Shown: positions 24,500 through 34,101 of the stretch, in pieces
How the letters are laid out: each line of letters begins with the position of its first letter
Numbering within the stretch: position 1 is the stretch's first letter
Assembly (NCBI RefSeq): GCF_000688475.1
Contig: NZ_JIAN01000010.1
Location: forward strand, 124,001 to 188,000
DNA: 64,000 bases
Reading direction: 5' to 3'
Origin: Cellulomonas sp. URHE0023
GTDB taxonomy: Bacteria > Actinomycetota > Actinomycetes > Actinomycetales > Cellulomonadaceae
Translations under genes and position numbers: made by a program
Notes under the pieces: model-generated
What the model was told of the DNA's origin: nothing
The model's database searches: none
Seen by the model: the letters and a program-made list of their open reading frames with translations, nothing else

Positions 24500-25639
24500 T
24501 CAGACGGCGTCGCTCGGAGGTTCCGACGTCCGCGGCGGCACTGCTCCCCTGCCAGGCCTCTGCCCGAGCTCCACAGCCGGGTCGAACGGCACCCCGCTGA
24601 GCGTGCCCGAGCTCGTCGCGTCCGCCGTGGCGGCCGCCGACTCACGACGAGCCTCCGCGAGCGCCTCGGCCGGATCCCGCAAGGTGGTCGGTGGAAGGTC
24701 GTCGCCCAACGGAGACGTACCCGCCGGACGAGCCTCACCCTCGTCGGCCAACGGACCACCGAAGCCCTTCGCGAACGTGCCCAGCGCGCTCGTGAGCTCC
24801 GAGGGCAGGAACCACATCTTGTTCGACGGGTAGGCGGCGATCTTCGGCAGCGTCTGCAGGTACTGGTAGGCCAGCAGCTTCGGGTCCGCGTCCCCACGGT
24901 GCACGGCGTCGAACACCTGCAGGATCGCGCGAGCCTCACCCTCGGCGTTCAGGATCGCCGCCTGCGCGTTGCCCTCGGCCCGCAGGATCGCTGCCTGCTT
25001 CTCGCCCTCAGCGGTGAGGATCGCGGACTGCTTGATGCCCTCGGCCGTGAGGATCGTGGCGCGCCGGTCACGCTCGGCACGCATCTGCTGCTCCATCGAC
25101 CCCTTGATGGAGTCCGGCGGGTCGATCGACTTGAGCTCGACCCGGTTGACGCGCACGCCCCACTTGCCGGTCGCCTCGTCCAGCACACCGCGCAGCTGGC
25201 CGTTGATCTGGTCGCGGCTGGTCAGCGTCTGCTCGAGGTCCATGGACCCGACGACGTTGCGCAGGGTGGTGACCGTGAGCTGCTCGATGCCCTGGATGTA
25301 GTTGGCGATCTCGTAGACCGCGGACTTCGGCTCGGTCACCTGGAAGTAGATGACGGTGTCGATGCTCACCACGAGGTTGTCCGAGGTGATCACAGGCTGC
25401 GGCGGGAACGACACGACCTGCTCGCGCAGGTCGACGCCCGCGCGCACCCGGTCGACGAACGGGATGAGCAGGTGCAGGCCGGCGTCGAGCGTCCGCGAGT
25501 ACCGGCCGAGCCGCTCGACGACCACCGCAGTCGCCTGCGGCACGATCCGCACCGCGCGTACGAGCGCGATGATGACGAACAGCAGGATCAGACCGCCGAC
25601 GATGTAGGCGGCGATCGTTCCTGATCCAAGGTCGTCCAT
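24500..25639 (-). CDS. SPFH/band 7 domain protein (stomatin/paraslipin-like)
   Basis: 379 aa. A single N-terminal membrane helix (IAAYIVGGLILLFVIIALVRAV) is followed by the SPFH domain (VERLGRYSRTLDAGLHLLIP, then DLREQVVSFPPQPVITSDN, and a VTTLRNVVGSMDLEQTLTSR helix). A long charged Ala/Glu coiled coil comes next, with repeated ILTAEG and ILRAEG units. The C-terminal tail is Pro/Gly/Glu-rich and disordered. Such proteins form cage-like membrane scaffolds, and their gene commonly follows an NfeD gene, as here. The ATG at 25639 has CCGGAGG upstream on the minus strand; seven codons upstream of it are also open but lack a ribosome binding site. Exact function unknown. Confidence 0.88.
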   Translation of the reverse strand: MDDLGSGTIAAYIVGGLILLFVIIALVRAVRIVPQATAVVVERLGRYSRTLDAGLHLLIPFVDRVRAGVDLREQVVSFPPQPVITSDNLVVSIDTVIYFQVTEPKSAVYEIANYIQGIEQLTVTTLRNVVGSMDLEQTLTSRDQINGQLRGVLDEATGKWGVRVNRVELKSIDPPDSIKGSMEQQMRAERDRRATILTAEGIKQSAILTAEGEKQAAILRAEGNAQAAILNAEGEARAILQVFDAVHRGDADPKLLAYQYLQTLPKIAAYPSNKMWFLPSELTSALGTFAKGFGGPLADEGEARPAGTSPLGDDLPPTTLRDPAEALAEARRESAAATADATSSGTLSGVPFDPAVELGQRPGRGAVPPRTSEPPSDAV

Positions 25640-25710
25640 GAAGCCTCCGGAGGTCACGCGGGCACGCGGCCCGCTGGGTCGAACGTGGGTCGTACAGGGT
25701 GGTGCGGGCG

Positions 25711-26145
25711 TCAGAGCCCGGCGACGGGTGCGACCACCGCGGTGGCGCCGTCGATGCGCGACACGCGCACCTCCGTGCCCGGCGGGATGGCCTGCACGGC
25801 GTCCACGCGCGCGCTCCAGACCTCGCCGTTGAGCTTCACGCGGCCACCCTCGACCGTGACGGTCGAGACGACGACGGCCTCCTGGCCGACGAGCGCCGCG
25901 GAGTTGGTCTCGACGAGCGGGGTCCGCTCACGCAGGTGCTTGAGCAGGAACGGACGCAGCGTGGCGAGCAGAAGGACCGAGGTCAGTGCGGCGACGGCGA
26001 TCTGCACCCCGACGGGCGCACCGAGCGCCCACGCCGCGGCGCCCGCGAGGCATCCCCCGGCGAACATGATCAGCACGAGGTCGAGCGACAGCACCTCGAG
26101 GATGCCGAAGACCACTGCGAGACCTACCCACCACAGCCAACCCAT
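25711..26145 (-). CDS. NfeD-like membrane protein
   Basis: 144 aa. Two to three membrane helices at the N-terminus (LWWVGLAVVFGILEVLSLDL, then a Gly/Ala-rich segment). The C-terminal OB-fold starts near VGQEAVVVSTVTVEGGRVKL and includes the NGEVWSARVD strand typical of NfeD. NfeD proteins partner with SPFH proteins in membrane quality control, and the SPFH gene follows 71 bp downstream on the same strand. The ATG at 26145 is chosen since GGGGAG lies 8 nt upstream; a GTG at 26154 would be too close to it. Confidence 0.85.
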   Translation of the reverse strand: MGWLWWVGLAVVFGILEVLSLDLVLIMFAGGCLAGAAAWALGAPVGVQIAVAALTSVLLLATLRPFLLKHLRERTPLVETNSAALVGQEAVVVSTVTVEGGRVKLNGEVWSARVDAVQAIPPGTEVRVSRIDGATAVVAPVAGL

Positions 26146-26216
26146 CGGGCTCACTCCCCTGCATCTGGCGGTTCCGACGTCGGACCCGTCGTCCTGATAC
26201 TAGGTCCGCGCCGACC

Positions 26217-27008
26217 TCAGCGAGGGCTGATGGCGCGGGCCGACCACCGGCCGTCGATCTTGTCCACCGCGAGCTCGACGTCGAAGGCACCCGACAAGGT
26301 CTCGGCGGTGAGCACCTCGTCGACCGGGCCGGCCGCGAAGACCTTGCCCTGGCGCAGGAGCAGCAGGTGCGTGAAACCGGGCGGGATCTCCTCGACATGG
26401 TGCGTGACGAGCACGAGCACGGGCGACCTGTGGTCCGCAGCCAGCTCGGCCAGCGCGCCGACGAGCTCCTCGCGGCCGCCGAGGTCCAGACCTGCGGCAG
26501 GCTCGTCGAGGAGGAGCAGCTCGGGGTCCGTCATCAGCGAGCGGGCGATCTGGACGCGCTTGCGCTCACCCTCGCTGAGCGTGCCGAAGTACCGGTCGCT
26601 CAGGTGCGCCACACCGAACGCGCTCAGCAGGTCCGCGGCCCGCGACTCGTCGAGGGACTCGTAGTCCTCCCGCCAGCGGCCCGTCACGCCGTACGCCGCG
26701 GTCAGCACGACGTCGCGAACCGTCTCACCGGCCGGGATCCGGTCCGCGAGCGCAGCACTGGACAGCCCGATGCGGGGCCGCAGCTCGAACACGTCCACAT
26801 GACCCAGGCGCGAGCCCAGCAGGTCGGCGGTGCCGCTCGTCGGGTGCATGCGGCCGGAAGCGATCTGGAGCAGGGTCGTCTTGCCCGCACCGTTGCGGCC
26901 GAGGACCACCCAGCGCTCGCCGTCACGGACCGTCCACGACACGTCGTCCAGGATCGTCGTCGTCCCGCGGCGGATGGTCACGGCCTGCAGGTCGAGCACG
27001 TCGGTCAT
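26217..27008 (-). CDS. ABC transporter ATP-binding protein (stand-alone, ModF/YlmA-like)
   Basis: A 263-aa ATPase domain with Walker A LGRNGAGKTTLL, a Q-loop region (FELRPRIGLSSAALADRI), signature TLSEGERKRVQIARSL, Walker B LLLLDEPAAGLDLGG and a switch His in LVLVTHHVEEIPPGFTH. The EEIPPGFTH segment is characteristic of the YlmA/ModF-like group, whose members often have no linked permease, as here. It may energise an unlinked transporter or regulate metal/molybdate uptake; not known. The ATG at 27008 fits the first strand; the longer open frame upstream is antisense to the next gene's promoter. Divergent from the gene at 27108. Confidence 0.8.
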   Translation of the reverse strand: MTDVLDLQAVTIRRGTTTILDDVSWTVRDGERWVVLGRNGAGKTTLLQIASGRMHPTSGTADLLGSRLGHVDVFELRPRIGLSSAALADRIPAGETVRDVVLTAAYGVTGRWREDYESLDESRAADLLSAFGVAHLSDRYFGTLSEGERKRVQIARSLMTDPELLLLDEPAAGLDLGGREELVGALAELAADHRSPVLVLVTHHVEEIPPGFTHLLLLRQGKVFAAGPVDEVLTAETLSGAFDVELAVDKIDGRWSARAISPR

Positions 27009-27095
27009 GGGGACGACCCTAACCGGCACTCGCGGTCCCGTGGCGCCACGACCGGCCGCGCGGTCGTGGGTGACGTCACCTGGGCCCGCACCCCC

Positions 27096-27101
27096 TACCG
27101 T
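27096..27101 (+). promoter_or_regulatory. -10 element for leaderless gene at 27108
   Basis: TACCGT, 6 nt before the GTG start, with no ribosome binding site between them. Confidence 0.5.
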
Positions 27102-27107
27102 TGTCGG

Positions 27108-27896
27108 GTGGACGTTGCTCTGGAGCTCCCCCGCTCCGTGCTGCTGGCCCTGTGGCTGGGTGGTGACGGTGCTGGTCGTGGACCCCTGCTGAGCGCGGTC
27201 CAGTCCGACGACGAGCCGCACGCGGTGCGGTACGAGCCCGGCTCGAACGAGGCGATCCGCGACGACGTCACCACCGAGCCGCTGTCCTCCCTGCTGGACG
27301 CGCTCGAGCCCGGCCCCCGCGAGACGGCGACCGTCCTGCCCGCGCCGGGCGACCTGGGCGCGACACCCGCCGTCGTCAGTGCTGCCGCCACCGAGGCGGG
27401 CGAGGCGGTCCTCGTGCGGACCCGTCACACGTGCCTGGTCGCGGTGCCGGTGGTGGAGCGGTTCGGGTCCGACCTCGAGCCGGGGCACCTGGTGACCTGG
27501 GAGGTCACCGAGGTGTCCGACTGGCGGCATGCGGTCCACGCCCGCACCGGCACGCTCGCCGAGGCCGAACGCGACCTCCAGCAGGGACTCATCCAGGTGA
27601 CCGAGGCGCTGCAGCGGCTCGACGTGGCGCGCTGGCGGCCGGACGCCGCCGAGTCGATCGTGGCCCTGCGCGACATCGGGCTCCCCACCTGGCGCCTGCC
27701 GGACGGTCTCGACGGACGGGCCGTGCGCGTGCTGACGAGCGCCGCGCGCCTGCGCGCGATCGTCACGCTCGCCTCCCAGGACGACGGCGCCGCGGTCAAC
27801 CTCTGGCAGGCCGACCAGCGCTCGACCGCGTTGCGGGACGTCGACCGGCTCGCGCGTCGCGCGATGAGCGCCGCGGCGACGACGCTGACCGTCTGA
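27108..27896 (+). CDS. Conserved actinobacterial hypothetical protein
   Basis: 262 aa from GTG 27108, a probable leaderless start. No signal peptide, membrane helix or enzyme motif is visible. The protein starts VDVALELPRSVLLALWLGGD, has a middle beta-rich region (VVERFGSDLEPGHLVTWEVT) and a helical C-terminus with an Arg-rich segment (LRDVDRLARRAMSAAATTL). The frame is supported by its codon use and by its separate promoter, not by a recognised family. It is convergent with the glgM gene, whose stop is only 3 bp away. Confidence 0.7.
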   Translation: MDVALELPRSVLLALWLGGDGAGRGPLLSAVQSDDEPHAVRYEPGSNEAIRDDVTTEPLSSLLDALEPGPRETATVLPAPGDLGATPAVVSAAATEAGEAVLVRTRHTCLVAVPVVERFGSDLEPGHLVTWEVTEVSDWRHAVHARTGTLAEAERDLQQGLIQVTEALQRLDVARWRPDAAESIVALRDIGLPTWRLPDGLDGRAVRVLTSAARLRAIVTLASQDDGAAVNLWQADQRSTALRDVDRLARRAMSAAATTLTV

Positions 27897-27899
27897 GGC

Positions 27900-29126
27900 T
27901 CAGGCCAGCGCCCCGCGGTACACCGCGAGCGTGCGCTCTGCGACGGCCTCCCAGGAGAAGTGGTCCTCGACGCGCCGCCTCGAGGCGAGGCCCCACTGCG
28001 CCGTGCGCGACGTGTCGCTGACCGCGTCGGCGAGCGCCGCACCGAGGTCCGCGACGAAGGCGGCAGGGTCCACCGGCGTCCCGGTGCCGTCCTGCAGCTG
28101 GTCGATGGGGACCAGTCGCCCCGTGACCCCGTCGTCGATGACCTCCGGGATCCCGCCGGTCGCGGTGCCGACGACCGGGAGCCCGACCGCCATGGCCTCG
28201 AGGTTCACGATGCCGAGCGGCTCGTACACCGAGGGGCACGCGAACACGGTCCCGTGCGACAGGATCGCGACGACGTCCTCTCGCGGGAGCATCTGCTCGA
28301 TCCACACGATGCCCGTGCGGCGGGTGCGCAGCTCCTCGACCAGCCCGGTGACCTCGGCGAGGATCTCCGGGGTGTCGGGGGCTCCGGCGCAGAGCACCAC
28401 CTGCACGTCCGGGGGCAGCAGCTCGACCGCGCGCAGGAAGTAGGGCAGGCCCTTCTGGCGGGTGATCCGGCCCACGAACACCACGGTCGGCCGGGACGGG
28501 TCGATACCCAGGGCGCGAACCGTGGCGTCCGCGCGGGCGACGGCCTCGTCCGTGGTCGGTCGCCGCCACTGGTCGAGGTCGATCCCGTTGTGGACCACCT
28601 TGACCCTGTCCGGGTCGACCGTCGGGTAGGAACGCAGGATGTCCTCGCGCATGCCGCCGCTCACGGCGATCACCGCTGCGGCCCCCTCGTACGCCGTCTT
28701 CTCCGCCCAGCCGGACAGCGCGTAGCCACCCCCGAGCTGTTCGGCCTTCCACGGTCGCAACGGCTCGAGGCTGTGGGCCGTGACCACGTGCGGGATGCCG
28801 TGCAGCAGGCCGGCCAGGTGCCCGCCGAGATTCGCGTACCAGGTGTGCGAGTGCACGAGGTCGGACGCGACCCCGTCGGCACCGACCCGGCCGACCGCGT
28901 CTGCCATCTCCAGGTCGACCCCGAAGGTCTGCAGCGCCGCGTTCGCCGTTGCGAGGTCCGTCGGGACCGAGTAGCCGGAGACTCCGACCTCGTCTCGAGG
29001 GCCGTCGAAGCAGTGCACCCGCACGTCGATCGTGCGGGCGAGCACCCGGGTCAGCCCGACGACGTGCACGCCGGCGCCGCCGTAGACGTTCGGGGGGTAC
29101 TCCCGGGTCAGCAGATCAACACGCAT
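27900..29126 (-). CDS. glgM: Actinobacterial glycogen-synthase-like GT4 enzyme (GlgM/GlgA, alpha-maltose-1-phosphate synthase type)
   Basis: 408 aa, GT-B fold. The start MRVDLLTREYPPNVYGGAGV with its Gly-rich loop and the following HVVGLTRVLA fit the mycobacterial GlgA/GlgM group better than plant-type synthases. Further motifs are DLVHSHTWYANLGGHLAGL, VVTAHSLEPLRPWKAEQLGG, VFVGRITRQKG, and ACPSVYEPLGIVNLEAMAVG (E-x7-E). In mycobacteria this enzyme joins ADP-glucose with glucose-1-phosphate to make maltose-1-phosphate, feeding the GlgE glycogen pathway. Whether this one uses glucose-1-phosphate or glycogen cannot be seen. The ATG at 29126 has GGAGGGG 9 nt upstream. It is divergent from glgC, whose product supplies ADP-glucose. 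Confidence 0.85.
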   Translation of the reverse strand: MRVDLLTREYPPNVYGGAGVHVVGLTRVLARTIDVRVHCFDGPRDEVGVSGYSVPTDLATANAALQTFGVDLEMADAVGRVGADGVASDLVHSHTWYANLGGHLAGLLHGIPHVVTAHSLEPLRPWKAEQLGGGYALSGWAEKTAYEGAAAVIAVSGGMREDILRSYPTVDPDRVKVVHNGIDLDQWRRPTTDEAVARADATVRALGIDPSRPTVVFVGRITRQKGLPYFLRAVELLPPDVQVVLCAGAPDTPEILAEVTGLVEELRTRRTGIVWIEQMLPREDVVAILSHGTVFACPSVYEPLGIVNLEAMAVGLPVVGTATGGIPEVIDDGVTGRLVPIDQLQDGTGTPVDPAAFVADLGAALADAVSDTSRTAQWGLASRRRVEDHFSWEAVAERTLAVYRGALA

Positions 29127-29222
29127 GCGAACCATCCCCTCCCACCGGTCCGACGACCGGACTTCTCGCGACACGCTAGCGCGTGAGCGCCTCCTGCCCT
29201 CGCTGTGACCGCAGTAGGGGCC

Positions 29223-29228
29223 TAGGGT
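29223..29228 (+). promoter_or_regulatory. -10 element for leaderless glgC
   Basis: TAGGGT, 6 nt before the ATG at 29235, with no ribosome binding site. Confidence 0.55.
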
Positions 29229-29234
29229 CGTGAC

Positions 29235-30479
29235 ATGGCACCGCCGCGCGTCCTCGCTATCGTCCTCGCAGGTGGGGAAGGCAAACGCCTCATGCCCCTG
29301 ACTGCCCACCGAGCCAAGCCGGCGGTCCCCTTCGGAGGCCTGTACCGACTGATCGACTTCGCACTGTCGAACGTCATCAACTCGCGGTACCTGCACGTCA
29401 TCGTGCTGACCCAGTACAAGTCCCACAGCCTGGACAGGCACGTGTCCAAGACGTGGCGGATGAGCTCGCTGCTGGGCAACTACGTGGCCGCGGTCCCTGC
29501 GCAGCAGCGCGTCGGCAAGCACTGGTACCTGGGCAGCGCGGACGCCATCTACCAGTGCCTCAACATCATCGACGACGAGCGGCCGGACATCGTCGTGGTC
29601 GTCGGCGCCGACCACGTGTACCGGATGGACTTCTCCCAGATGGTCGACGCGCACATCGCGTCCGGCGCCGAGTTCACGGTCGCCGCCATCCGGCAGCCGA
29701 TCGAGGAGGCCGACCAGTTCGGCGTCATCGAGGTCGACCCGAACGACCCGACCCGCATCGGGCGGTTCCGCGAGAAGCCGACCGACCCGGTCGGGCTCGC
29801 GGACTCCCCCGGCGAGATCCTCGCGTCGATGGGCAACTACGTCGCCAATGCCGACGCCCTCGTCGCGGCGGTCACCGCCGACGCGGAGGACGTGAACTCG
29901 CGGCACGACATGGGCGGCGACATCGCCCCGTGGTTCGTCGAACGTGGCACGGCCGGCGTGTACGACTTCCTGCGCAACGACGTGCCCGGCTCGACGCCGC
30001 GTGACCGCGACTACTGGCGCGACGTCGGGACCATCGACGCGTTCTACGAGGCCAACATCGACCTCATCTCGATCGAGCCGGTGTTCAACCTCTACAACAA
30101 CGCCTGGCCGCTCTACAACGGCTACACCTCGCTCGCTCCGGCGAAGTTCGTGCACGCGGGGCCCGGCCGCCTCGGGCACGCGGTCGACTCGATCGTGTCA
30201 CCGGGTGCGGTCATCTCGGGCGCCACGATCAGCGGCTCGATCCTCTCGCCCGGGATCCGTGCGCGCTCGTGGGCGCAGGTGACCGACTCGGTGCTCATGG
30301 ACGACGTCGAGGTCGGGCGCTACGCGCAGATCCATCGCGCGATCATCGACAAGAACGTCGTGATCCCCGAGCGCGCGCGGATCGGCCTCGACCACGAGCA
30401 CGACCTGGCCCGCGGGTTCACGGTCACGGAGTCCGGCATCACCGTCGTCCCGAAGGGCGCCGTCATCGAGCGGGACTGA
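29235..30479 (+). CDS. glgC: Glucose-1-phosphate adenylyltransferase (ADP-glucose pyrophosphorylase)
   Basis: 414 aa. The nucleotide-binding start [18 protein letters not shown] with [18 protein letters not shown] is diagnostic of GlgC. The sugar-phosphate region ([26 protein letters not shown]) and the left-handed helix end ([20 protein letters not shown], and [10 protein letters not shown]) are all present at full family length. It makes ADP-glucose from ATP and glucose-1-phosphate, the first step of glycogen synthesis, and is usually allosterically controlled. It is divergently transcribed from the glgM gene over 108 bp and starts without a leader. Confidence 0.95.
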   Translation: MAPPRVLAIVLAGGEGKRLMPLTAHRAKPAVPFGGLYRLIDFALSNVINSRYLHVIVLTQYKSHSLDRHVSKTWRMSSLLGNYVAAVPAQQRVGKHWYLGSADAIYQCLNIIDDERPDIVVVVGADHVYRMDFSQMVDAHIASGAEFTVAAIRQPIEEADQFGVIEVDPNDPTRIGRFREKPTDPVGLADSPGEILASMGNYVANADALVAAVTADAEDVNSRHDMGGDIAPWFVERGTAGVYDFLRNDVPGSTPRDRDYWRDVGTIDAFYEANIDLISIEPVFNLYNNAWPLYNGYTSLAPAKFVHAGPGRLGHAVDSIVSPGAVISGATISGSILSPGIRARSWAQVTDSVLMDDVEVGRYAQIHRAIIDKNVVIPERARIGLDHEHDLARGFTVTESGITVVPKGAVIERD

Positions 30480-30504
30480 TCGACGGTCACGCGTCCGCAC
30501 GCAC

Positions 30505-30510
30505 TACCCT
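30505..30510 (+). promoter_or_regulatory. -10 element for leaderless serB
   Basis: TACCCT, 8 nt before the GTG at 30519, 26 bp after the glgC stop. Confidence 0.5.
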
Positions 30511-30518
30511 CGCGTCTC

Positions 30519-31175
30519 GTGGACTCCCTCGACCTCACCGCCGGCCGCCGACTCCTCGTGATGGACGTGGACTCCACGCTGATCACGGGCGAGGTGGTCG
30601 AGATGCTGGCCGCTCGTGCGGGCTCCGAGGCGCTGGTCACCGAGATCACCGAGCGAGCCATGCGCGGCGAGCTCGACTTCGCGGCATCTCTCCACGAGCG
30701 TGTCGCGACGCTGGCGGGCCTGCCCGTCTCGGTGTTCGGCGACGTCCTCGACGAGGTGCAGCTCTCCCCCGGCGCGGTCGAGCTGATCGCGGAGATGGCG
30801 GAACGTGACTGGCCGGTCGGTCTGGTGTCCGGCGGGTTCATCGAGATCGTCGGCCCGCTGGCCGCTCGGCTCGGCATCACCTTGACGCACGCCAACAAGC
30901 TCGAGGTGCTCGACGGGCGCCTGACGGGCCGGGTCGACGGAGAGGTCGTGGACCGCGCCGCCAAGGCCGTCACGCTGCGTGCCTACGCCGCCACGGTCGG
31001 CCTGCCGGTCAGCCGCACGATCGCGATCGGCGACGGCGCGAACGACATCGACATGGTGACGACGGCAGGCTTCGGGATCGCCTACAACGCGAAGCCGCTG
31101 CTGTGCGAGGCGGCCGACGCGGTGGTCCGCGACCGCCTGGACGCCGTGCTGTCGCTCCCCGTCTTCACCGCCTGA
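30519..31175 (+). CDS. serB: Phosphoserine phosphatase
   Basis: 218 aa, HAD fold. The motif I strand LLVMDVDSTLITGEVVEMLA has the catalytic DxDST, with the nucleophile Asp at about residue 16. The GLVSGGFIEIVGPLAARLGI segment is motif II, K in DRAAKAVTLRAYA is the motif III Lys, and IAIGDGANDIDMV is motif IV. This is SerB, which releases serine from O-phosphoserine in serine synthesis. It is shorter than SerB proteins carrying ACT domains: no regulatory domain precedes the HAD domain. GTG start with a leaderless-type -10. Confidence 0.92.
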   Translation: MDSLDLTAGRRLLVMDVDSTLITGEVVEMLAARAGSEALVTEITERAMRGELDFAASLHERVATLAGLPVSVFGDVLDEVQLSPGAVELIAEMAERDWPVGLVSGGFIEIVGPLAARLGITLTHANKLEVLDGRLTGRVDGEVVDRAAKAVTLRAYAATVGLPVSRTIAIGDGANDIDMVTTAGFGIAYNAKPLLCEAADAVVRDRLDAVLSLPVFTA

Positions 31176-31208
31176 CGCCAGCCCTGCCACGACGGGCCCG
31201 GCTCGTCG

Positions 31209-31730
31209 CTACTCCGCGAGCGTGAGCCCTCGGAGGGTGGCGCCGCCCGAGTCCAGCTCACGCCAGGGCGTCCCGACGGTGAGCAGCGACCAGCTGGCGG
31301 TCGGCACGCCCGCCCGGACACGAGCAACTGTCGCGGGGTCCGACTCGGGACCCGCGAGCGCCGCAGCGAGGTGCGACACCGTGGGCTCGTGCCCGACGAC
31401 GAGCAGCGTGCGCACGTCGTCGGACACCTCGCGGACGATCTCCAGCAGCTCCCGGGCTCCCGCGTAGTAGATGCCCTCCTCGAACCTGACGTCCGGCGTC
31501 GAACCGAGCGTCGCCCTCGCGAGCTCCCACGTCTGACGGGTGCGGACGCTCGCCGAGCACAGCACGAGGTCGGGCACCATGCCGTCGGCGGCCAACGCGG
31601 CACCGACCTGGCCCGCCTGGCGACGCCCGACGAGCGAGAGAGGCCGCTGGATGTCGGTCACCCTCTCCGGGTGCTCGGCCTTGGCATGGCGGAGCAGGAT
31701 CAGGCTCCGAGGTCCGGGCTCCGACGTCAC
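31209..31730 (-). CDS. SixA-like histidine phosphatase family protein
   Basis: 173 aa. The RHxK motif (SLILLRHAKAEHP) with the nucleophile His is near the start, and the second His is in LLVVGHEPTVSHLAAALA. Short size and the KAEHP sequence put it with SixA-type phosphohistidine phosphatases, which in other bacteria act on His-phosphorylated signalling or PTS proteins; its substrate here is unknown. The GTG at 31730 has no good ribosome binding site, so the start is uncertain. It is convergent with serB and downstream of the FabI gene on the same strand. Confidence 0.82.
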   Translation of the reverse strand: MTSEPGPRSLILLRHAKAEHPERVTDIQRPLSLVGRRQAGQVGAALAADGMVPDLVLCSASVRTRQTWELARATLGSTPDVRFEEGIYYAGARELLEIVREVSDDVRTLLVVGHEPTVSHLAAALAGPESDPATVARVRAGVPTASWSLLTVGTPWRELDSGGATLRGLTLAE

Positions 31731-31776
31731 CGGCTCAGCGTCCCATCAACGACTGCGTCCGCGCACGCGTCGACGT

Positions 31777-32544
31777 TCACAGACCCATCGCGTGGACGCC
31801 GCCGTCGACGTGCACGATCTCGCCGGTGGTCGCCGGGAACCAGTCCGAGAGCAGGGCCGCCACGGCGCGCGCGGTCGGCTCCGGGTCGTTGACGTCCCAC
31901 CCGAGGGGGGCGCGGTCCGACCAGCCCTCCTCCATGGTGTTGAAACCCGGGATGGACTTGGCGGCCGTGGTGCGCACGGGGCCGGCCGAGACGAGGTTGA
32001 CCCGGATCCCCTCCGGTCCCAGGTCGCGGGCGAGGTAGCGCGCGGTCGACTCGAACGCGGCCTTGGCCACGCCCATCCAGTCGTAGACGGGCCAGGCGTA
32101 GCGCGCGTCGAACGTGAGGCCGACGACGGCGGAGCCCTTCGTCAGCAGCGGCTGGGCAGCAACCGCGAGCGACTTGAGCGAGTAGGCACTGACCTGCAGC
32201 GCGGTCGCGACGTCGTCCCACTCCCCTGCGAGGAAGTTGCCGCCCATGACGGACTGCGGTGCGAACCCGATGGAGTGCACGGCACCGTCGAGGTGGTCGG
32301 CGTGCTCGCGCACCCGCTCCTCGAGCGCCGCGAGGTCCTCCGCCGACGTGACGTCCAGCTGGAGCACGGGTGCGGGCTTCGGCAGGCGGCGGGCGATCGC
32401 CTGCGTCAGGCGGAACTGGCGGCCGAACGACGTCAGCAGCACCTCCGCACCCTCCTCCTGTGCGAGGCGCGCCACGTGGAAGGCGATCGAGCCGTCCGTG
32501 AGGACGCCGGTGACCAGGAGTGTCTTGCCGTCGAGCAGACCCAT
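31777..32544 (-). CDS. fabI: Enoyl-ACP reductase (InhA-type FabI)
   Basis: 255 aa. LLVTGVLTDGSIAFHVARLA is the NADH-binding loop in the InhA form. HSIGFAPQSVMGG follows, then the active-site segment RYAWPVYDWMGVAKAAFES with Tyr-x6-Lys. The C-terminus is GEIVHVDGGVHAMGL, as in FabI/InhA. It reduces trans-2-enoyl-ACP with NADH in the last step of fatty-acid elongation. The gene follows fabG by 42 bp on the same strand, the same order as mabA-inhA in mycobacteria, so they are probably one operon. Confidence 0.93.
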   Translation of the reverse strand: MGLLDGKTLLVTGVLTDGSIAFHVARLAQEEGAEVLLTSFGRQFRLTQAIARRLPKPAPVLQLDVTSAEDLAALEERVREHADHLDGAVHSIGFAPQSVMGGNFLAGEWDDVATALQVSAYSLKSLAVAAQPLLTKGSAVVGLTFDARYAWPVYDWMGVAKAAFESTARYLARDLGPEGIRVNLVSAGPVRTTAAKSIPGFNTMEEGWSDRAPLGWDVNDPEPTARAVAALLSDWFPATTGEIVHVDGGVHAMGL

Positions 32545-32586
32545 GAGTGCGTTCCGTTCTCTAGTTCACAACGAAGAAAGAGGAGG

Positions 32587-33435
<849 letters not shown>

Positions 33436-33481
33436 TCAGGAGCGCGCACCGCCCCGGCGGGGCACCGTACGTGGTCCGGAC

Positions 33482-33487
33482 TACCAT
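33482..33487 (+). promoter_or_regulatory. -10 element for the DUF3099-SURF1 operon
   Basis: TACCAT, 6 nt before the GTG at 33494 (3 nt before an alternative GTG at 33491). It would drive the operon without a leader. Confidence 0.5.
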
Positions 33488-33493
33488 CAGGTG

Positions 33494-33862
33494 GTGAGCA
33501 GCAACCGCCGGCATGACGCGCCCGTGGGCGAGGTGCACAGGATCACCGACGCCCCGGAGCCGCTCGCCGCCGACATGTCGCGGCGCCAGAGCCGGTACCT
33601 GATCCAGATGACCATCCGGGTCGTCGCCTTCCTGCTCGCGGTGCTCACCTGGAACCACATCCCGATGTGGGTGTCACTCTTCCTCATCATCGCTGCGGTC
33701 GTCCTGCCGTACGTGGCAGTGCTGTTCGCCAACGCGGGCCGCGAGCGCAACGTCGGCGACGTCGACTTTCTCGACCCGCGGGAGATCGGCGCCGGCCACG
33801 GCGACCTCGGCGGCCTGGGCCCTGCACCGGCCCCGGGTCGAGGTCCGGAGTCGGACGCGTGA
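33494..33862 (+). CDS. DUF3099-type membrane protein
   Basis: 122 aa. A charged N-terminus (ITDAPEPLAADMSRRQSRYL) precedes two helices, IRVVAFLLAVLTWNHIPMW and LFLIIAAVVLPYVAVLFAN. An acidic/Gly-rich tail follows. This is the DUF3099 arrangement common in actinobacteria, with no known activity. GTG at 33491 or 33494; the second better fits a leaderless TACCAT. The GTGA overlap with the next gene implies coupled translation. Confidence 0.75.
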   Translation: MSSNRRHDAPVGEVHRITDAPEPLAADMSRRQSRYLIQMTIRVVAFLLAVLTWNHIPMWVSLFLIIAAVVLPYVAVLFANAGRERNVGDVDFLDPREIGAGHGDLGGLGPAPAPGRGPESDA

Positions 33863-34101
33863 GCGTGCTCGGTCCGGTCCCCGATGCCGTCGACGAGCTG
33901 ATCTGCAGCGCCCGCGGCTGCCGCGCGACCGCTACGTGGGGTCTGTTGTGGAACAACCCGAAGCTGCACACCCCGGAGCGTCGCAAGGTCTGGCTGGCCT
34001 GCGACGACCACCGGGAGCCTCTGTCGCAGTTCCTGGGTGTCCGCGACTTCCTGCGGGACGTGGTGCCGGCGTCGACCCTCGAGCAGGTCGACGCGTCATG
34101 A
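33859..34101 (+). CDS. Small Cys-rich conserved protein (zinc-ribbon-like)
   Basis: 80 aa. The sequence LICSARGCRATATWGLLWNN and later VWLACDDHREPLSQFL has paired Cys and a C-x-x-H pattern, consistent with a small zinc-binding fold. It is conserved next to SURF1 genes in actinobacteria (some databases label it acetone carboxylase, which I think is wrong). GTGA overlap with the DUF3099 gene and ATGA overlap with the SURF1 gene place it firmly in the operon. Role unknown, possibly linked to cytochrome oxidase assembly. Confidence 0.65.
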   Translation: MSVLGPVPDAVDELICSARGCRATATWGLLWNNPKLHTPERRKVWLACDDHREPLSQFLGVRDFLRDVVPASTLEQVDAS

